Source: Pinibacter soli
GTDB taxonomy: Bacteria; Bacteroidota; Bacteroidia; Chitinophagales; Chitinophagaceae
Assembly (NCBI RefSeq): GCF_029961145.1
Contig: NZ_JASBRG010000001.1
Coordinates: 434,001 to 498,000 of the forward strand
DNA length: 64,000 bases
Direction of reading: 5' to 3'
The position numbers and the translations under genes were made by a program. The notes below the pieces were generated by a model. The model worked only from the letters and a program-made list of their open reading frames with translations, searched no databases and had not been told where the DNA came from. How positions within the stretch are numbered: the stretch's first letter is position 1; each line of letters opens with the position of its first letter. Shown in pieces: positions 1 to 8,487 of the stretch.

Positions 1-653
1 CGGGTCAAACCTGTATTGCCCCAGACTATGTGCTCGTGCATGAGTCTATAAAGGATCAATTCATTCAGTCACTCACGGAAGCAATAAAACAAATGTATGG
101 CAATGATCCATCTAACAGTAATGACTATGGTAAAATAATTACAAGAAGAAGATTTGATACCCTTGTAAAATATTTATCGCAGGGGAAACTAATTTACGGA
201 GGAAAGACAGACGCTGAGACGCTTTACATTTCACCAACATTAATAACTGATATAAACCTTGATAGTTCTTTGATGAATGAGGAAATTTTTGGGCCCATCT
301 TGCCTGTCATTTCTTATTCAACTTTTGAAGAAGCCAGAAAAATTGTTATGCAAAATCCAGATCCGCTGGCATTCTATGTTTTTACCAATTCGAAAAAGAA
401 AGAACAGCAATGGCTGGGAAGTGTTAGTTTCGGCGGTGGTTGCGTAAACAATACGGCGCTGCATTTTACAAATGACAATTTACCTTTCGGCGGCATTCGT
501 AATAGTGGCATCGGTCGTTATCATGGCAAATATTCTTTTGAAGCATTTACCCATACAAAGGCAGTTTTAAAAACACCTAACTGGATCGACCCTTCTCTAA
601 AATATCCGCCGTACGAAGGCAAGCTGAAATGGCTGAAAAAAATATTGAAATAG
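1..653 (+). CDS. Aldehyde dehydrogenase, class 3-like (C-terminal part, 5' truncated by window edge)
   Basis: NAD(P)-dependent oxidation of aldehydes to acids. The reading frame is open from the first bases: codons from position 3 read GQTCIAPDYVLV, which contains the catalytic cysteine (codon 12-14), so the gene begins outside the window and the GTG at 30 is not its start. Further family marks are EEIFGPILPV (general base and cofactor region) and the C-terminal PFGGIRNSGIGRYHGKYSFEAF, typical of class 3 and fatty aldehyde dehydrogenases, as is the basic tail after the YPPY motif. The next gene has its own promoter, so no operon link is needed. Family call is firm; the substrate cannot be told. 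Confidence 0.93.
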   Translation, partial: GQTCIAPDYVLVHESIKDQFIQSLTEAIKQMYGNDPSNSNDYGKIITRRRFDTLVKYLSQGKLIYGGKTDAETLYISPTLITDINLDSSLMNEEIFGPILPVISYSTFEEARKIVMQNPDPLAFYVFTNSKKKEQQWLGSVSFGGGCVNNTALHFTNDNLPFGGIRNSGIGRYHGKYSFEAFTHTKAVLKTPNWIDPSLKYPPYEGKLKWLKKILK

Positions 654-658
654 ACCCG

Positions 659-688
659 TTGCCAAAGCTTTTCTAAGTTTTATTTTTG
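659..688 (+). promoter_or_regulatory. Bacteroidota-type promoter of the glutathione peroxidase gene
   Basis: TTG at 659-661, exactly 19 nt, then TATTTTTG at 681-688. This matches the Bacteroidota primary sigma consensus (TTG, 19-20 nt, TAnnTTTG). The -7 box ends 17 nt before the ATG at 706, predicting a leader of about 10 nt. It overlaps the end of the aldehyde dehydrogenase gene by only a few bases, indicating separate transcription. Confidence 0.6.
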
Positions 689-705
689 CATTTTGAATTA
701 CAACT

Positions 706-1302
706 ATGACGTTCAAACAAAAAATACTGAAAGCAGCTTATCCGTTGCTGATGAAGATGACAAACCGATTTGGCGCCAGAAATAAAGCATTGCAAAATAC
801 AGGGAAGTTGAAATCCATTACATCTATCTACGATTTGTCTTTGCATTTAAATAATGGTCAACGCGTTTCCATGAATAGCTTTAAAGGCAAAAAAATACTC
901 CTCGTAAATACAGCCAGCAATTGCGGCTATACGGGCCAGTACAGCGAATTACAAACACTACACGAAGTTTATAACAATCAACTCTTGATTATTGGGTTTC
1001 CTGCAAATGATTTTAAAGAACAGGAAAAAGGCAGCGACGAAGAAATTGCCGGCTTTTGCAAAATCAACTACGGCGTTACTTTTCCTCTTGCAGCGAAAAG
1101 CAGTGTAGTAAAAGGCGACGATCAAAATGCCATTTTTAATTGGTTAAGCAACAAGGGAAAAAATGGATGGAACGATCAGCAGCCGTCATGGAACTTCTCA
1201 AAATATCTTGTTGATGAAAAAGGAAATCTGACAAACTATTTTGACCCATCAGTGTCGCCATTGAGTGAGCAAATTGTTAGTGCAGTGAACGCTGCGAAAT
1301 AA
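706..1302 (+). CDS. Glutathione peroxidase family protein (thiol peroxidase)
   Basis: Reduces hydrogen or lipid peroxides, in bacteria usually with thioredoxin as donor. The peroxidatic site is NTASNCGYTGQY with Cys at residue 73 where animal enzymes have selenocysteine. PSWNFSKYL supplies the Trp and Asn of the catalytic set, and FCKINYGVTFP carries a likely resolving Cys. The usual FPCNQF motif is FPANDF here, keeping the Asn but losing the Cys and Gln. At 198 residues it is longer than the typical 160, because of about 35 extra basic and hydrophobic N-terminal residues without a clear signal peptide; an internal start cannot be excluded. A good promoter lies just upstream. Confidence 0.92.
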   Translation: MTFKQKILKAAYPLLMKMTNRFGARNKALQNTGKLKSITSIYDLSLHLNNGQRVSMNSFKGKKILLVNTASNCGYTGQYSELQTLHEVYNNQLLIIGFPANDFKEQEKGSDEEIAGFCKINYGVTFPLAAKSSVVKGDDQNAIFNWLSNKGKNGWNDQQPSWNFSKYLVDEKGNLTNYFDPSVSPLSEQIVSAVNAAK

Positions 1303-1304
1303 AT

Positions 1305-1395
1305 GGTGTACGAAGTACGATCTACGGTGTACGAAATTCGTTATGAAGTAACACTTTAATGACTTTCGTACACTGTACTCCGTACATCGTACATC
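1305..1395. repeat. Word-built inverted repeat, GTACGA family, copy 1
   Basis: The left arm (1305-1340) repeats GTACGAAGTACGA-like words. The right arm (1362-1395) carries the complement (TTCGTACACTGTAC, TCGTACATCGTACAT). The loop is about 20 nt. The same words recur at 30626-30697 and 53008-53102. It fills the gap between two plus-strand genes. Confidence 0.75.
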
Positions 1396-1431
1396 TCAAA
1401 GTCTTAACTTTGCATCTTAATATTTTTGTGC

Positions 1432-1650
1432 ATGAAAAAGAGAATTGTGCCTGTTGTGTTGGTTATATTGTTGAGTTTCAGTCTGTCTGTGGCGAAAGCA
1501 CAATGTTCTATCTGTACAAAAACGGCGCAACAATTGGGAGAAAAACCCGCCAAGGCCCTCAACGTCGGCATTATCTATCTCGGATTTATGCCGCTGGCTA
1601 TTCTCGGATTTATTGGTTTTCAATGGTGGAAAAACAATAGAGAAGCTTAG
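1432..1650 (+). CDS. Small exported membrane protein with a CxxC motif
   Basis: Unrecognised by function. The 72-residue product has a signal peptide (about residues 1-24, ending AKAQ), then CSICTKTAQQLGEK with a CxxC pair, a short linker and a C-terminal hydrophobic segment (about 46-64) ending in WWKNN. That gives a small periplasm-facing loop between a cleaved signal and one membrane anchor. Similar small proteins are, as I recall, common in Bacteroidota without assigned role. I chose ATG 1432 over the in-frame TTG at 1426. TATTTTTG at 1421-1428 lies only 3 nt before the ATG and TAACTTTG lies at 1405-1412. Its stop overlaps the convergent meaB stop by 4 nt. Confidence 0.7.
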   Translation: MKKRIVPVVLVILLSFSLSVAKAQCSICTKTAQQLGEKPAKALNVGIIYLGFMPLAILGFIGFQWWKNNREA

Positions 1651-2525
1651 TCTACAGTCTGCCATTTTTCTACAAACGCATATAAGTTAAAGCTCCTGTT
1701 TTCAAGGGCTTTTTTTATGTCCTGTTTTAAAGACACTTTGTCAATGTCCTTCATTCTTTTATGCTGAATTAAATGGAATGCTTTTTCCGTCAGCAGCCAT
1801 TCTCTTTTGTTATTGGCTGACTGCGTTTTCAATCTTGCATTGATGGTATGAAAAAGCTTATCCACTCCTTCTCCTTGCGAAGCAATTGTTTTTACAATTG
1901 CAGGCGGTTCGTTTTTATGATTGGTAGAGAGCAGCAATTGCAGATTTTTCATAAAAAGATCAGCAGCGGGCCTGTCGCTTTTGTTGACAACGAAAATGTC
2001 TGCGATTTCCATGAGGCCCGATTTCATCGCCTGCACTTCATCGCCTGATTCCGGAACCAGTACCACCACAGTGATATCTGCTAGTCCTGCAATTTCAATT
2101 TCGCTTTGTCCAACACCTACCGTTTCAACGATGATGTAGTCAAACGCGGCCATTTTTACGAGATCAGTCAATTCAATGATCTTTGGATGTAACCCACCCA
2201 ATGCGCCGCGGCTCGCCAGCGATCTGATAAACACATTTGGATTGTTGTACCACTCACTCATGCGTATGCGATCTCCTAATAATGCGCCGAGGTTAAAAGG
2301 GGAAGACGGATCCACACAAAGCACAGCAACCTGTTTTCCCTGCTTTACTATTTCTTTGATCAACTCATTGGTAAGCGTGCTTTTTCCGGCACCGGGAGGC
2401 CCGGTTACCCCGATAACAGGAGTGGCATTATGGGGGATTGATTTTAAAATGTCCTCATATCCCCGAACTTCGTTTTCCACGAGGGAAATGCTTCGGGCTA
2501 AAGACTTTGTATCACGATCTGGCAT
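1647..2525 (-). CDS. meaB: Methylmalonyl-CoA mutase-associated GTPase MeaB (ArgK family)
   Basis: G-protein chaperone that guards adenosylcobalamin loading of methylmalonyl-CoA mutase and relatives. The P-loop is GPPGAGKST (about residues 41-49), followed by VDPSSPF, the switch region ETVGVGQSE and the base-recognition NKSD. At 292 residues it is at the short end of the family (often 310-330), mostly missing N- and C-terminal extensions, but all GTPase motifs are present. No mutase subunit gene is nearby, so it must act on a mutase encoded elsewhere. It ends tail to tail with the small CxxC membrane protein, sharing 4 nt. Confidence 0.92.
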   Translation of the reverse strand: MPDRDTKSLARSISLVENEVRGYEDILKSIPHNATPVIGVTGPPGAGKSTLTNELIKEIVKQGKQVAVLCVDPSSPFNLGALLGDRIRMSEWYNNPNVFIRSLASRGALGGLHPKIIELTDLVKMAAFDYIIVETVGVGQSEIEIAGLADITVVVLVPESGDEVQAMKSGLMEIADIFVVNKSDRPAADLFMKNLQLLLSTNHKNEPPAIVKTIASQGEGVDKLFHTINARLKTQSANNKREWLLTEKAFHLIQHKRMKDIDKVSLKQDIKKALENRSFNLYAFVEKWQTVD

Positions 2526-2771
2526 GGCAAGTTGTGAGTTTTAGGTTAAACTGGTCGCAATTCCCCGCTTTGCACCGAACAGTCGCGTACACCGGCTACA
2601 TTATACTCTTTTGAATTTTGACTTGTCCTTTTGACTTGCGACTAATGCACAAATCTATTATTTACCCATCAGATATCCGCTAACTATTGTTTACTTTGCG
2701 GCCCTTATATTTAAGTTTTAAGAAGATTAAACCTGACCCGCCTATAACTCTAAACCCTTTCTGACATTTGT
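2526..2771. other. 246-bp divergent intergenic region without a gene
   Basis: Separates meaB (leftward) from the GT87 gene (rightward). It contains the quasi-repeated words TTTTGAATTTTGACTT and CCTTTTGACTTGCGAC near 2609-2643, one arm of a word-type repeat with no clear partner. A TTACTTTGC element at 2691-2699 is a plausible -7 box for the rightward gene, without a convincing -33 TTG. I see no ORF or RNA gene. Confidence 0.5.
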
Positions 2772-3923
2772 ATGAATATTATCAAGAGCGTAAAAAGCGG
2801 CGAGATTTTAAGAAATCACAAGTTTGCTACTTTTTTGTGGTTCACGTTATCGTTTGTTGGCGTGTTGCCAGAAGTGCTAAAAGGACGCATTCACAACTAC
2901 ATTGTATTCAAGAATGTGTATCTGAACCTGATTGCACAACACAACATTTATATCCCTTTTAATGAAAACCTCTACGGTCCTGTATTTGGGCTTGTCATAG
3001 CACCCTTCACCTATTTGCCGAATGGCATCGGCGCCATCGTATGGGCGCTTGCGAATGCATGGTTGCTGTACTTCGCCATCAATAAGCTGGACATTTCTAA
3101 AGACAAAAAAGCGTTTATCCTTATCGTTTCTTCGATGGAGATGATGAATGTTGCTTCGTATGTGCAAACCAATGGGGCTGTGGCTGCCTGCATTATTCTG
3201 GGCTATTGTTTTCTGAAAGAAGAGAAAGAATGGAAGGCTGCCTTTTTCATAATGATCGCTACGTTTGTTAAAATCTATGGTATCGTGGGCCTTGCCTTTT
3301 TCTTCTTTTCTCCCAAACCATTCAAATTCATATTATGGTTGCTGGTGTGGTCGGTGTTGTTCTTTGTGGCGCCAATGTTATTGTCCAACCCATCATTCAT
3401 TCTGCAAACCTATGTTGACTGGAAGAATACACTTCAACGGAAAAATGCAAACAACGGTGAAAGCATGTTTCAGAATATTTCCCTGCCGGGCTTCCTGCAA
3501 AGAGCGCTTCACCTGGAAGTAAGCAATGGCATCGTTATTATTACTGGAATGATTTTGTTCGCCACTCAATATATACACTTCAAATACTTTAGTGACAAGC
3601 GATTGCAATTATACATTCTTTGTTCAACACTTATTTTCGTTGTGATATTCAGCAGCGGTTCTGAAACGCCGACTTACATTATTTCGTTTGTTGCAATATG
3701 TCTTTGGTATACGCTGCAAAAACCTGCAAGATGGGTAAACATAGTAATGGTTGCCTCATTTGTACTGACCAGCCTTTCGCAAACTGACCTTTTCACGCCG
3801 CATTTCAGAGATGTTTTTATGAGGCCGTATTGCATTAAAGCAGTTGGCAGTATTGCTGTGTGGTTTATCATTATTTACCAGATTTGGAGGAAACAATTTC
3901 TAACAATTCCGGAACCTGCATAA
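2772..3923 (+). CDS. GT87-like (DUF2029) polytopic glycosyltransferase
   Basis: Integral membrane GT-C-type glycosyltransferase that would use a polyprenyl-phosphate sugar donor on the outer face of the inner membrane. The 383 residues are mostly hydrophobic segments. The loop after the first segment has ENLYGPVFGLVIAPF, then TYLP and a helix starting GAIVWALANAW, an arrangement typical of DUF2029/GT87 proteins (PimE-like). KEEKEWKAAFFIMIATFVKIYG also fits. It is followed by three further glycosyltransferase genes, suggesting a role in building a cell-surface glycan. Acceptor and sugar are unknown. Confidence 0.75.
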   Translation: MNIIKSVKSGEILRNHKFATFLWFTLSFVGVLPEVLKGRIHNYIVFKNVYLNLIAQHNIYIPFNENLYGPVFGLVIAPFTYLPNGIGAIVWALANAWLLYFAINKLDISKDKKAFILIVSSMEMMNVASYVQTNGAVAACIILGYCFLKEEKEWKAAFFIMIATFVKIYGIVGLAFFFFSPKPFKFILWLLVWSVLFFVAPMLLSNPSFILQTYVDWKNTLQRKNANNGESMFQNISLPGFLQRALHLEVSNGIVIITGMILFATQYIHFKYFSDKRLQLYILCSTLIFVVIFSSGSETPTYIISFVAICLWYTLQKPARWVNIVMVASFVLTSLSQTDLFTPHFRDVFMRPYCIKAVGSIAVWFIIIYQIWRKQFLTIPEPA

Positions 3924-3979
3924 GAGAAATTATTTTTAGATATTTTTGTTTTTTTCCAGACCAATCAGTTACAACCATC

Positions 3980-4801
3980 ATGATCAGCATAATCACGTCT
4001 ATTCATAACCAGCTTGCCATGAATCAATTATTCATGGAGCGGTTGCGTGCCACTACTTCCGTGCCTTACGAGTTGATAATTATTGACAATAATTCTACCG
4101 ATGGCAGCAGAGAGTTTTTCGAAAAAAATGCTGATGTAGTAATAGCAAACGAGTCTAATTACTCATACCCATATTGCCAAAACCAAGGCATCGACGTGGC
4201 GAAATATGAATATCTGGCTTTCCTTAACAACGATATTATTCTTTCAAAAGATTGGGATAAAAGAATCATCGACGTGATGAACAAAAGAGGCATTGAAGTG
4301 ATTTCTTTTGCAACCAATGATCATCTGGAAAATAAACAGGTACAGAAAAAAGTGCACAGGAAATGGAAGAAAATAAAATATCCTATCCGCGCCATTTTTG
4401 GAGTTGGCTACAAAGCACTGAACTGGATGCTCGAATTAATGTACGGCAACTTTGACAAGTATTGCGAAAAACGATATGAGCAATTTGGAGATGCTGTTAT
4501 CGAAGGATTCAGTGGTTCATGCATTATCATTAAAAGAAGTGCGTTGGAAAAAATTGGCAAATGGGATGAAAGAATTCAATCTGCTGACTTCGATCTCTTT
4601 TACAGAACCAAAGCAAGATCGCTCGAACATAAAGATATTCAGCCGCTGCAGCTTGCATTGGGAGTATACATTCACCACTACCAGCGCCTTACGCTGCGTT
4701 CAAAAAAATTGCCTTCGTTTACAGACAAAGGCAATCTTATCAGCTTAAAAGAAAAATGGGGCGACAGGGAAAAAGTCCTGTATAAAGACGTTATCGGCTA
4801 G
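3980..4801 (+). CDS. Family 2 glycosyltransferase
   Basis: GT-A fold sugar transferase using nucleotide-sugar donors at the cytoplasmic membrane. From the ATG at 3980 the protein begins MISIITSIHNQ, the usual GT2 first strand. DNNSTDGSREFF is the donor-binding loop, and FLNNDIILSKDWDKRI carries the variant (NND) of the metal-binding DxD. The open frame extends upstream to 3860, but that part overlaps the GT87 gene and matches no GT2 N-terminus. TATTTTTG at 3941-3948 could be its -7 box. The last 11 bases overlap the convergent glycosyltransferase gene. 273 residues. Confidence 0.85.
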   Translation: MISIITSIHNQLAMNQLFMERLRATTSVPYELIIIDNNSTDGSREFFEKNADVVIANESNYSYPYCQNQGIDVAKYEYLAFLNNDIILSKDWDKRIIDVMNKRGIEVISFATNDHLENKQVQKKVHRKWKKIKYPIRAIFGVGYKALNWMLELMYGNFDKYCEKRYEQFGDAVIEGFSGSCIIIKRSALEKIGKWDERIQSADFDLFYRTKARSLEHKDIQPLQLALGVYIHHYQRLTLRSKKLPSFTDKGNLISLKEKWGDREKVLYKDVIG

Positions 4802-5765
4802 GCTTTACTTTTATATAGTTTTTGAAAGAAGCAATCTGTTTTCCTCCTAAAATATTTTGTTCGATAAAGCTAAGTACACGGTACTTGGTTTTATCGTGCT
4901 TATGCTTTTGATAAAACGAGCGATTCGGATATAATTGATCCTGCCAGTTGAACCTTGCAATAAACTCATTCATCGCAGCAGGATGTGTTTCTTTGAATAC
5001 TTCGAGTTTACTAAGATCGCCATAATCAAATTCGTTTGACGCATCTTTAAACATTTCTGCTACCTTCTCTTTACCATTTACGTCTGTTTCAAAAGAAATT
5101 TTCTTTTTCTGCATCAGCTGCGGAGGCCTTACCCAGCCGTAGTGATAAATGCATGCGTCAACCTTAACTACTTTAAGCTTAAAGGTATCTTCTTTCTGGA
5201 AATAACTTCTTCCGTCAAAGTTTGGTATACGCCTGAATGACTGTGCGTCGCGCCAGGAATGAATATCCGGATTGTTTCTTATGATCCGTATTTCCTCCGC
5301 GTACCACGCATGAGAAACAATGTGATGGGAGTAGTCTCCCCAAAAATGTTTGTAGTCGAACAAAAGTCCTTCAATCTCATTGTTATTCTCAAGCTCCTCA
5401 CATTTTTTCCTGATAGCAGGCAAATATTTTTCATGCACCACTTCATCGCTTTGCAAATAAAAAAGCCATTTGCCTTTGCATTCGCTCTTTGCAATATCTG
5501 TTTGATGCGCATATTCGCCGCCATTAGGATAACCTTCAAGATCCCAAACTGTGTTTACAATTCTTATTTTATCTGAGTTGATCTTTTGTATTTCCTCCAA
5601 TGTGTGATCTTCTGCATCACAATTTCCAAGTGCTACTACAAATTCATCTACGATTGGCAAAATGGATTCTATCGAAGCTTTAATTGGGTAATAAAGCTTG
5701 GTGGCATTTCTAACCATTGTGAATCCGCTGATGAGTATTTCATTTTGGGGTTTCATGAGCTGCAA
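4791..5765 (-). CDS. Glycosyltransferase family 2-like protein
   Basis: Begins with EILISGFTMVRNATKL, an N-terminal strand typical of a GT2 subgroup, then VDEFVVALGNCDAEDHT in place of the usual DDGSTD loop, and WLFYLQSDEVVHEKY as the acidic metal site (QSDE). Length is 324 residues. The start may be the second Met (5756). It lies 7 nt downstream of the next GT2 gene on the same strand, so the two are almost certainly co-transcribed. It meets the plus-strand GT2 gene tail to tail with an 11-nt overlap. Catalytic type is inferred; donor and acceptor are unknown. Confidence 0.78.
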   Translation of the reverse strand: MQLMKPQNEILISGFTMVRNATKLYYPIKASIESILPIVDEFVVALGNCDAEDHTLEEIQKINSDKIRIVNTVWDLEGYPNGGEYAHQTDIAKSECKGKWLFYLQSDEVVHEKYLPAIRKKCEELENNNEIEGLLFDYKHFWGDYSHHIVSHAWYAEEIRIIRNNPDIHSWRDAQSFRRIPNFDGRSYFQKEDTFKLKVVKVDACIYHYGWVRPPQLMQKKKISFETDVNGKEKVAEMFKDASNEFDYGDLSKLEVFKETHPAAMNEFIARFNWQDQLYPNRSFYQKHKHDKTKYRVLSFIEQNILGGKQIASFKNYIKVKPSR

Positions 5766-5772
5766 TCTGGGA

Positions 5773-6573
5773 TTAAGGGGTTTTGACTTGTTTATTATTG
5801 GCTGGCGAAACAGGAATGCCGTTTTGCAATGCGTATAGTTTGTAATACTTCATAAAGGTAAGGCTCGCAATATTTTTTGCAATAACATATCCGAAATAAC
5901 CATCCAGAAAACCCATGCGTACAAAGTAACTGTTGATAAATGCCCAAAACGGATTAACTGACATTTTGATCCAACCCGACTTTCTTCCCAATTTAAAGTA
6001 TGACATCGCTGAGATTGTACTAAAGCGATTATTTTGAATAATATGCTCTTCGAGATTGTTATACGAGTAATGTAAAATGTCGCCTTTTAAATATTGTTTG
6101 CGAACATTCGCACTATCGAAAACCACTACGTCGTGAGGATTGATGCCTCCCCATTTCGCAATCTTCTTATTGAATAAGCGAACGCGCCGATTCGGATACC
6201 ATGCGCCATGTCTGATAAATTTGCCGCAGTATTGCGTGCACCGATTCATGTTGTACACATCGGCCTTTTCATAATTCTTATTCAATGCTTTAATAGCCTG
6301 TATCAGTGTTTCATCAAGTACCTCATCCGCATCAAGACTCAGCACATAATTATTTTCAGCATACTCCAGGGCCTTATTTTTTTGCTCCACATAACCCAAA
6401 AAAGCTTGCTCGTATACTTTGGCCCCCATTTTTAATGCAATGGTTTTAGTGGCATCATTTGAGAATGAATCCAGCACAACAATTTCATCTGCAATTGCCT
6501 TAACTGAATCAAGGCAACGTGCAATGTTGTGCTCCTCGTTATAAGTAATAACCACTACAGATAAGCCATTCAT
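5773..6573 (-). CDS. WaaE/KdtX-like family 2 glycosyltransferase
   Basis: The N-terminus LSVVVITYNEEHNIARCLDS is the hallmark of the WaaE/LgtF-type GT2 group, known for adding sugars to lipopolysaccharide core heptose. EIVVLDSFSNDATK is the donor loop and NYVLSLDADEVLDE holds the DAD metal site with the following acidic residues. WGGINPHDVV and the C-terminal hydrophobic stretch FWAFINSYFVRMGFLDG also fit. 266 residues, the usual length. It is the first gene of the minus-strand glycosyltransferase pair. A role in lipopolysaccharide or other surface-glycan assembly is likely, but the exact linkage is inference. Confidence 0.85.
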   Translation of the reverse strand: MNGLSVVVITYNEEHNIARCLDSVKAIADEIVVLDSFSNDATKTIALKMGAKVYEQAFLGYVEQKNKALEYAENNYVLSLDADEVLDETLIQAIKALNKNYEKADVYNMNRCTQYCGKFIRHGAWYPNRRVRLFNKKIAKWGGINPHDVVVFDSANVRKQYLKGDILHYSYNNLEEHIIQNNRFSTISAMSYFKLGRKSGWIKMSVNPFWAFINSYFVRMGFLDGYFGYVIAKNIASLTFMKYYKLYALQNGIPVSPANNKQVKTP

Positions 6574-6691
6574 TAAACAAATCTTTTAAAAAATGTGAAA
6601 ATCAAAGTTTGCAATTTTACCATTTTAAATTTATCAGGTCAAAAAAATTAACTTTATTGAACTTCGTAACTTTCAGCTATAATAAGATGTT

Positions 6692-7336
6692 ATGACAAAT
6701 TTTATTCCCATATTTCCGTTGGGGGTTGTGGTGTATCCGGGGGAAAATTTGAACCTGCATATTTTCGAGCCGCGCTATAAGCAATTGATAAACGAGTGTA
6801 AGGATAACAATAAACCATTTGGAATTCCAGCGGTCATCAATAACCGTGTGAGCGAGCTGGGTACTTTGGTTTCCATACAGGAAGTCTCGAAGACCTATGA
6901 TAACGGTGAAATGGATATTAAAACCACCGGAGTTGAGATTTTCCGGGTATTGGAAACGATCAGCACCATTCCTGAAAAATTGTACAGCGGCGCAATCGTA
7001 AACTACCCCGAAAACGTCGAGGACAAGGGAAACCGCGAGTTGATGCAAAAAGTGGTTCTGGCGGTAAAAAATCTTCACGAACTACTCAAGATAAAGAAAG
7101 ACTTTAACAAGCCGGACGAGGCACTAATTAGCTACGATATTGCGCATCACGCCGGGTTATCCCTTGAAGAAGAGTACGAACTGCTTGGCCTTTTTCAGGA
7201 GCTACAGCGGCAGGAATATCTTAAGCGCCACCTCAACAAAGTGCTGCCAATAATCGCCGAAATGGAACACTTGAAAGAACGTGTTAAGCTGAATGGACAT
7301 TTCAAGAACCTTTCCGGGCTGGATCTGGAGATTTGA
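6692..7336 (+). CDS. LON substrate-binding-domain protein (stand-alone)
   Basis: Carries only the N-terminal substrate-binding domain of Lon protease, with no ATPase or peptidase part. FIPIFPLGVVVYPGENLNLHIFEPRYKQLI is the conserved start of the domain (first 30 or so residues), and the C-terminal half is helical and charged. Stand-alone LON-domain proteins of about 200 residues are widespread, with unknown function; a chaperone or adaptor role is often guessed. Divergent from the glycosyltransferase pair across 118 bp and followed by a large nested palindrome. 214 residues, complete. Confidence 0.85.
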   Translation: MTNFIPIFPLGVVVYPGENLNLHIFEPRYKQLINECKDNNKPFGIPAVINNRVSELGTLVSIQEVSKTYDNGEMDIKTTGVEIFRVLETISTIPEKLYSGAIVNYPENVEDKGNRELMQKVVLAVKNLHELLKIKKDFNKPDEALISYDIAHHAGLSLEEEYELLGLFQELQRQEYLKRHLNKVLPIIAEMEHLKERVKLNGHFKNLSGLDLEI

Positions 7337-7340
7337 GAGA

Positions 7341-7585
7341 GCACGCAGATGACGCTGATTAGACTGATTTACGCTGATTTTTCATTTGCTGGCTAACAAG
7401 AGCCTTTTCATCTTTTTTACCGCAAAGAACACAAAGAAGCTACAGCAAAATAGATAGCAAGCTGCAAAGCCGCAAAGGGAACGAAGATCCTAACATGCCC
7501 TCGTTTCCTTTGCGCACACTTCGCGTTCTTTGCGGTTTAGAAAAAAATCAGTGCAAATCAGTCTAATCAGTGTCATCTGCGTGCC
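7341..7585. repeat. Nested inverted repeat, ATCTGCGTGCC family, copy 1
   Basis: Outer arms: 7341-7380 starting GCACGCAGATGACGCTGATT, and 7545-7585 ending GTGTCATCTGCGTGCC. Inside is a second palindrome built on another word, ACCGCAAAGAACACAAAG (from 7419) against GCGTTCTTTGCGGT (to 7536). It fills most of the gap between the LON-domain gene and coaX, and ends 12 nt before the coaX -7 box. Related copies lie at 11731-11870 and 23864-24044. Confidence 0.85.
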
Positions 7586-7596
7586 ATTTTCTTCCC

Positions 7597-7604
7597 TACT
7601 TTTG
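7597..7604 (+). promoter_or_regulatory. Candidate -7 box of coaX
   Basis: TACTTTTG matches TAnnTTTG. It ends 19 nt before the GTG start at 7624. No TTG is seen at the expected -33 distance, where the palindrome arm lies. It supports the short form of coaX, because the longer frame would start inside the repeat. Confidence 0.4.
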
Positions 7605-7623
7605 GCGCACAAAAAACCTGACT

Positions 7624-8349
7624 GTGGTGACTACTATTTGTTTTGACTTCGGAAATACACGATTGAAATACGCTGTTTTCGAAAATGACCAATTAAAGGG
7701 GGTAGAAAATCTTGAAAGAGCAGACAATGATGAAGTAGCGATGTTGCTGGAAAAACTGCAACCTCAAAAAACAATTCTCTCATCTGTTATCAATCACGAT
7801 GAAGCAATAGAAAAAATTCTTGCAGAAAAAACTTCTTTTCATAAACTCTCGCATCTTACAAAACTAAATTTTACAACACCTGTTGCAAAGCCTGAAACCA
7901 TTGGCGCCGACAGGCTCGCGTTGGTTGCCGCAGCAGTTAATCTTTTTCCGGGAAAGCATAATCTTGTTATAGCCCTTGGCACGTGTATTACATATAACTA
8001 CGTAAACAAATACCACGAGTTTATTGGTGGAAGCATTTCGCCGGGCATGGATATGCGTTTCAAAAGCCTGCAAACTTTTACTGCGAAACTTCCATTGGTA
8101 AAAGAGAACTGGAATTTTCCACTGATAGGATATGATACTACAACAAATATTTTAAGTGGCGTTTTGCTGGGCATGGCCAAAGAAATTGATGGCATAGCAG
8201 AAGCTTATGCTGAAAAATATAGTAATTTCAATGTTATGCTTACCGGAGGTAATGCACAATATTTTGTACCGCATTTGAAAACGCAACTGACTTCCGATCC
8301 GGACCTATTGTTTAAAGGTTTGTACGCCCTGAGTGAAGCGAATTCGTGA
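7624..8349 (+). CDS. coaX: Type III pantothenate kinase
   Basis: Phosphorylates pantothenate in the first step of coenzyme A synthesis; the type III enzyme belongs to the ASKHA fold and is not feedback-inhibited by CoA. The N-terminal phosphate loop is FDFGNTRLK, GADRLALVAAA is the conserved GxDR motif, GTCITYNYV the second phosphate motif, and GGSISPGMDMR follows. The frame is open upstream to 7570, but that part is repeat DNA. I place the start at GTG 7624, or 7627 immediately after it, 19 nt behind the -7 box. About 241 residues, normal for the family. Confidence 0.92.
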   Translation: MVTTICFDFGNTRLKYAVFENDQLKGVENLERADNDEVAMLLEKLQPQKTILSSVINHDEAIEKILAEKTSFHKLSHLTKLNFTTPVAKPETIGADRLALVAAAVNLFPGKHNLVIALGTCITYNYVNKYHEFIGGSISPGMDMRFKSLQTFTAKLPLVKENWNFPLIGYDTTTNILSGVLLGMAKEIDGIAEAYAEKYSNFNVMLTGGNAQYFVPHLKTQLTSDPDLLFKGLYALSEANS

Positions 8350-8353
8350 AGAC

Positions 8354-8455
8354 GCGAATCGTGAATGGTGAATCGTCAATCGTGAATGGATGTCCCCTGT
8401 GAGGCATGCATGATTGTCGGCTATCGTTCACGATCCACCATTCACCATTCGCGAT
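8354..8455. repeat. Word-built inverted repeat, GAATCGTGAATGG family, copy 1
   Basis: The left arm (8354-8389) is built from variants of GAATCGTGAATGGT. The right arm (about 8424-8455) reads GTTCACGATCCACCATTCAC and onward, its complement. Further single-arm words (ATCATTCATAATTCATCATT) continue to 8475. It separates coaX and lutB. A second copy is at 28736-28829. Confidence 0.8.
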
Positions 8456-8475
8456 CATCATTCATAATTCATCAT

Positions 8476-8483
8476 TAATTTTG
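8476..8483 (+). promoter_or_regulatory. Candidate -7 box directly in front of lutB
   Basis: TAATTTTG ends 4 nt before the ATG at 8488. A transcript starting about 5-7 nt after the box would begin at or within the start codon, so the mRNA might be leaderless. nadC has the same arrangement. No -33 TTG is evident. Confidence 0.35.
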
Positions 8484-8487
8484 TCCC

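Noticed and set aside
7570-7623. Longer start for coaX
   Set aside because: The extra residues are encoded by the ATCTGCGTGCC palindrome and precede the -7 box at 7597-7604.
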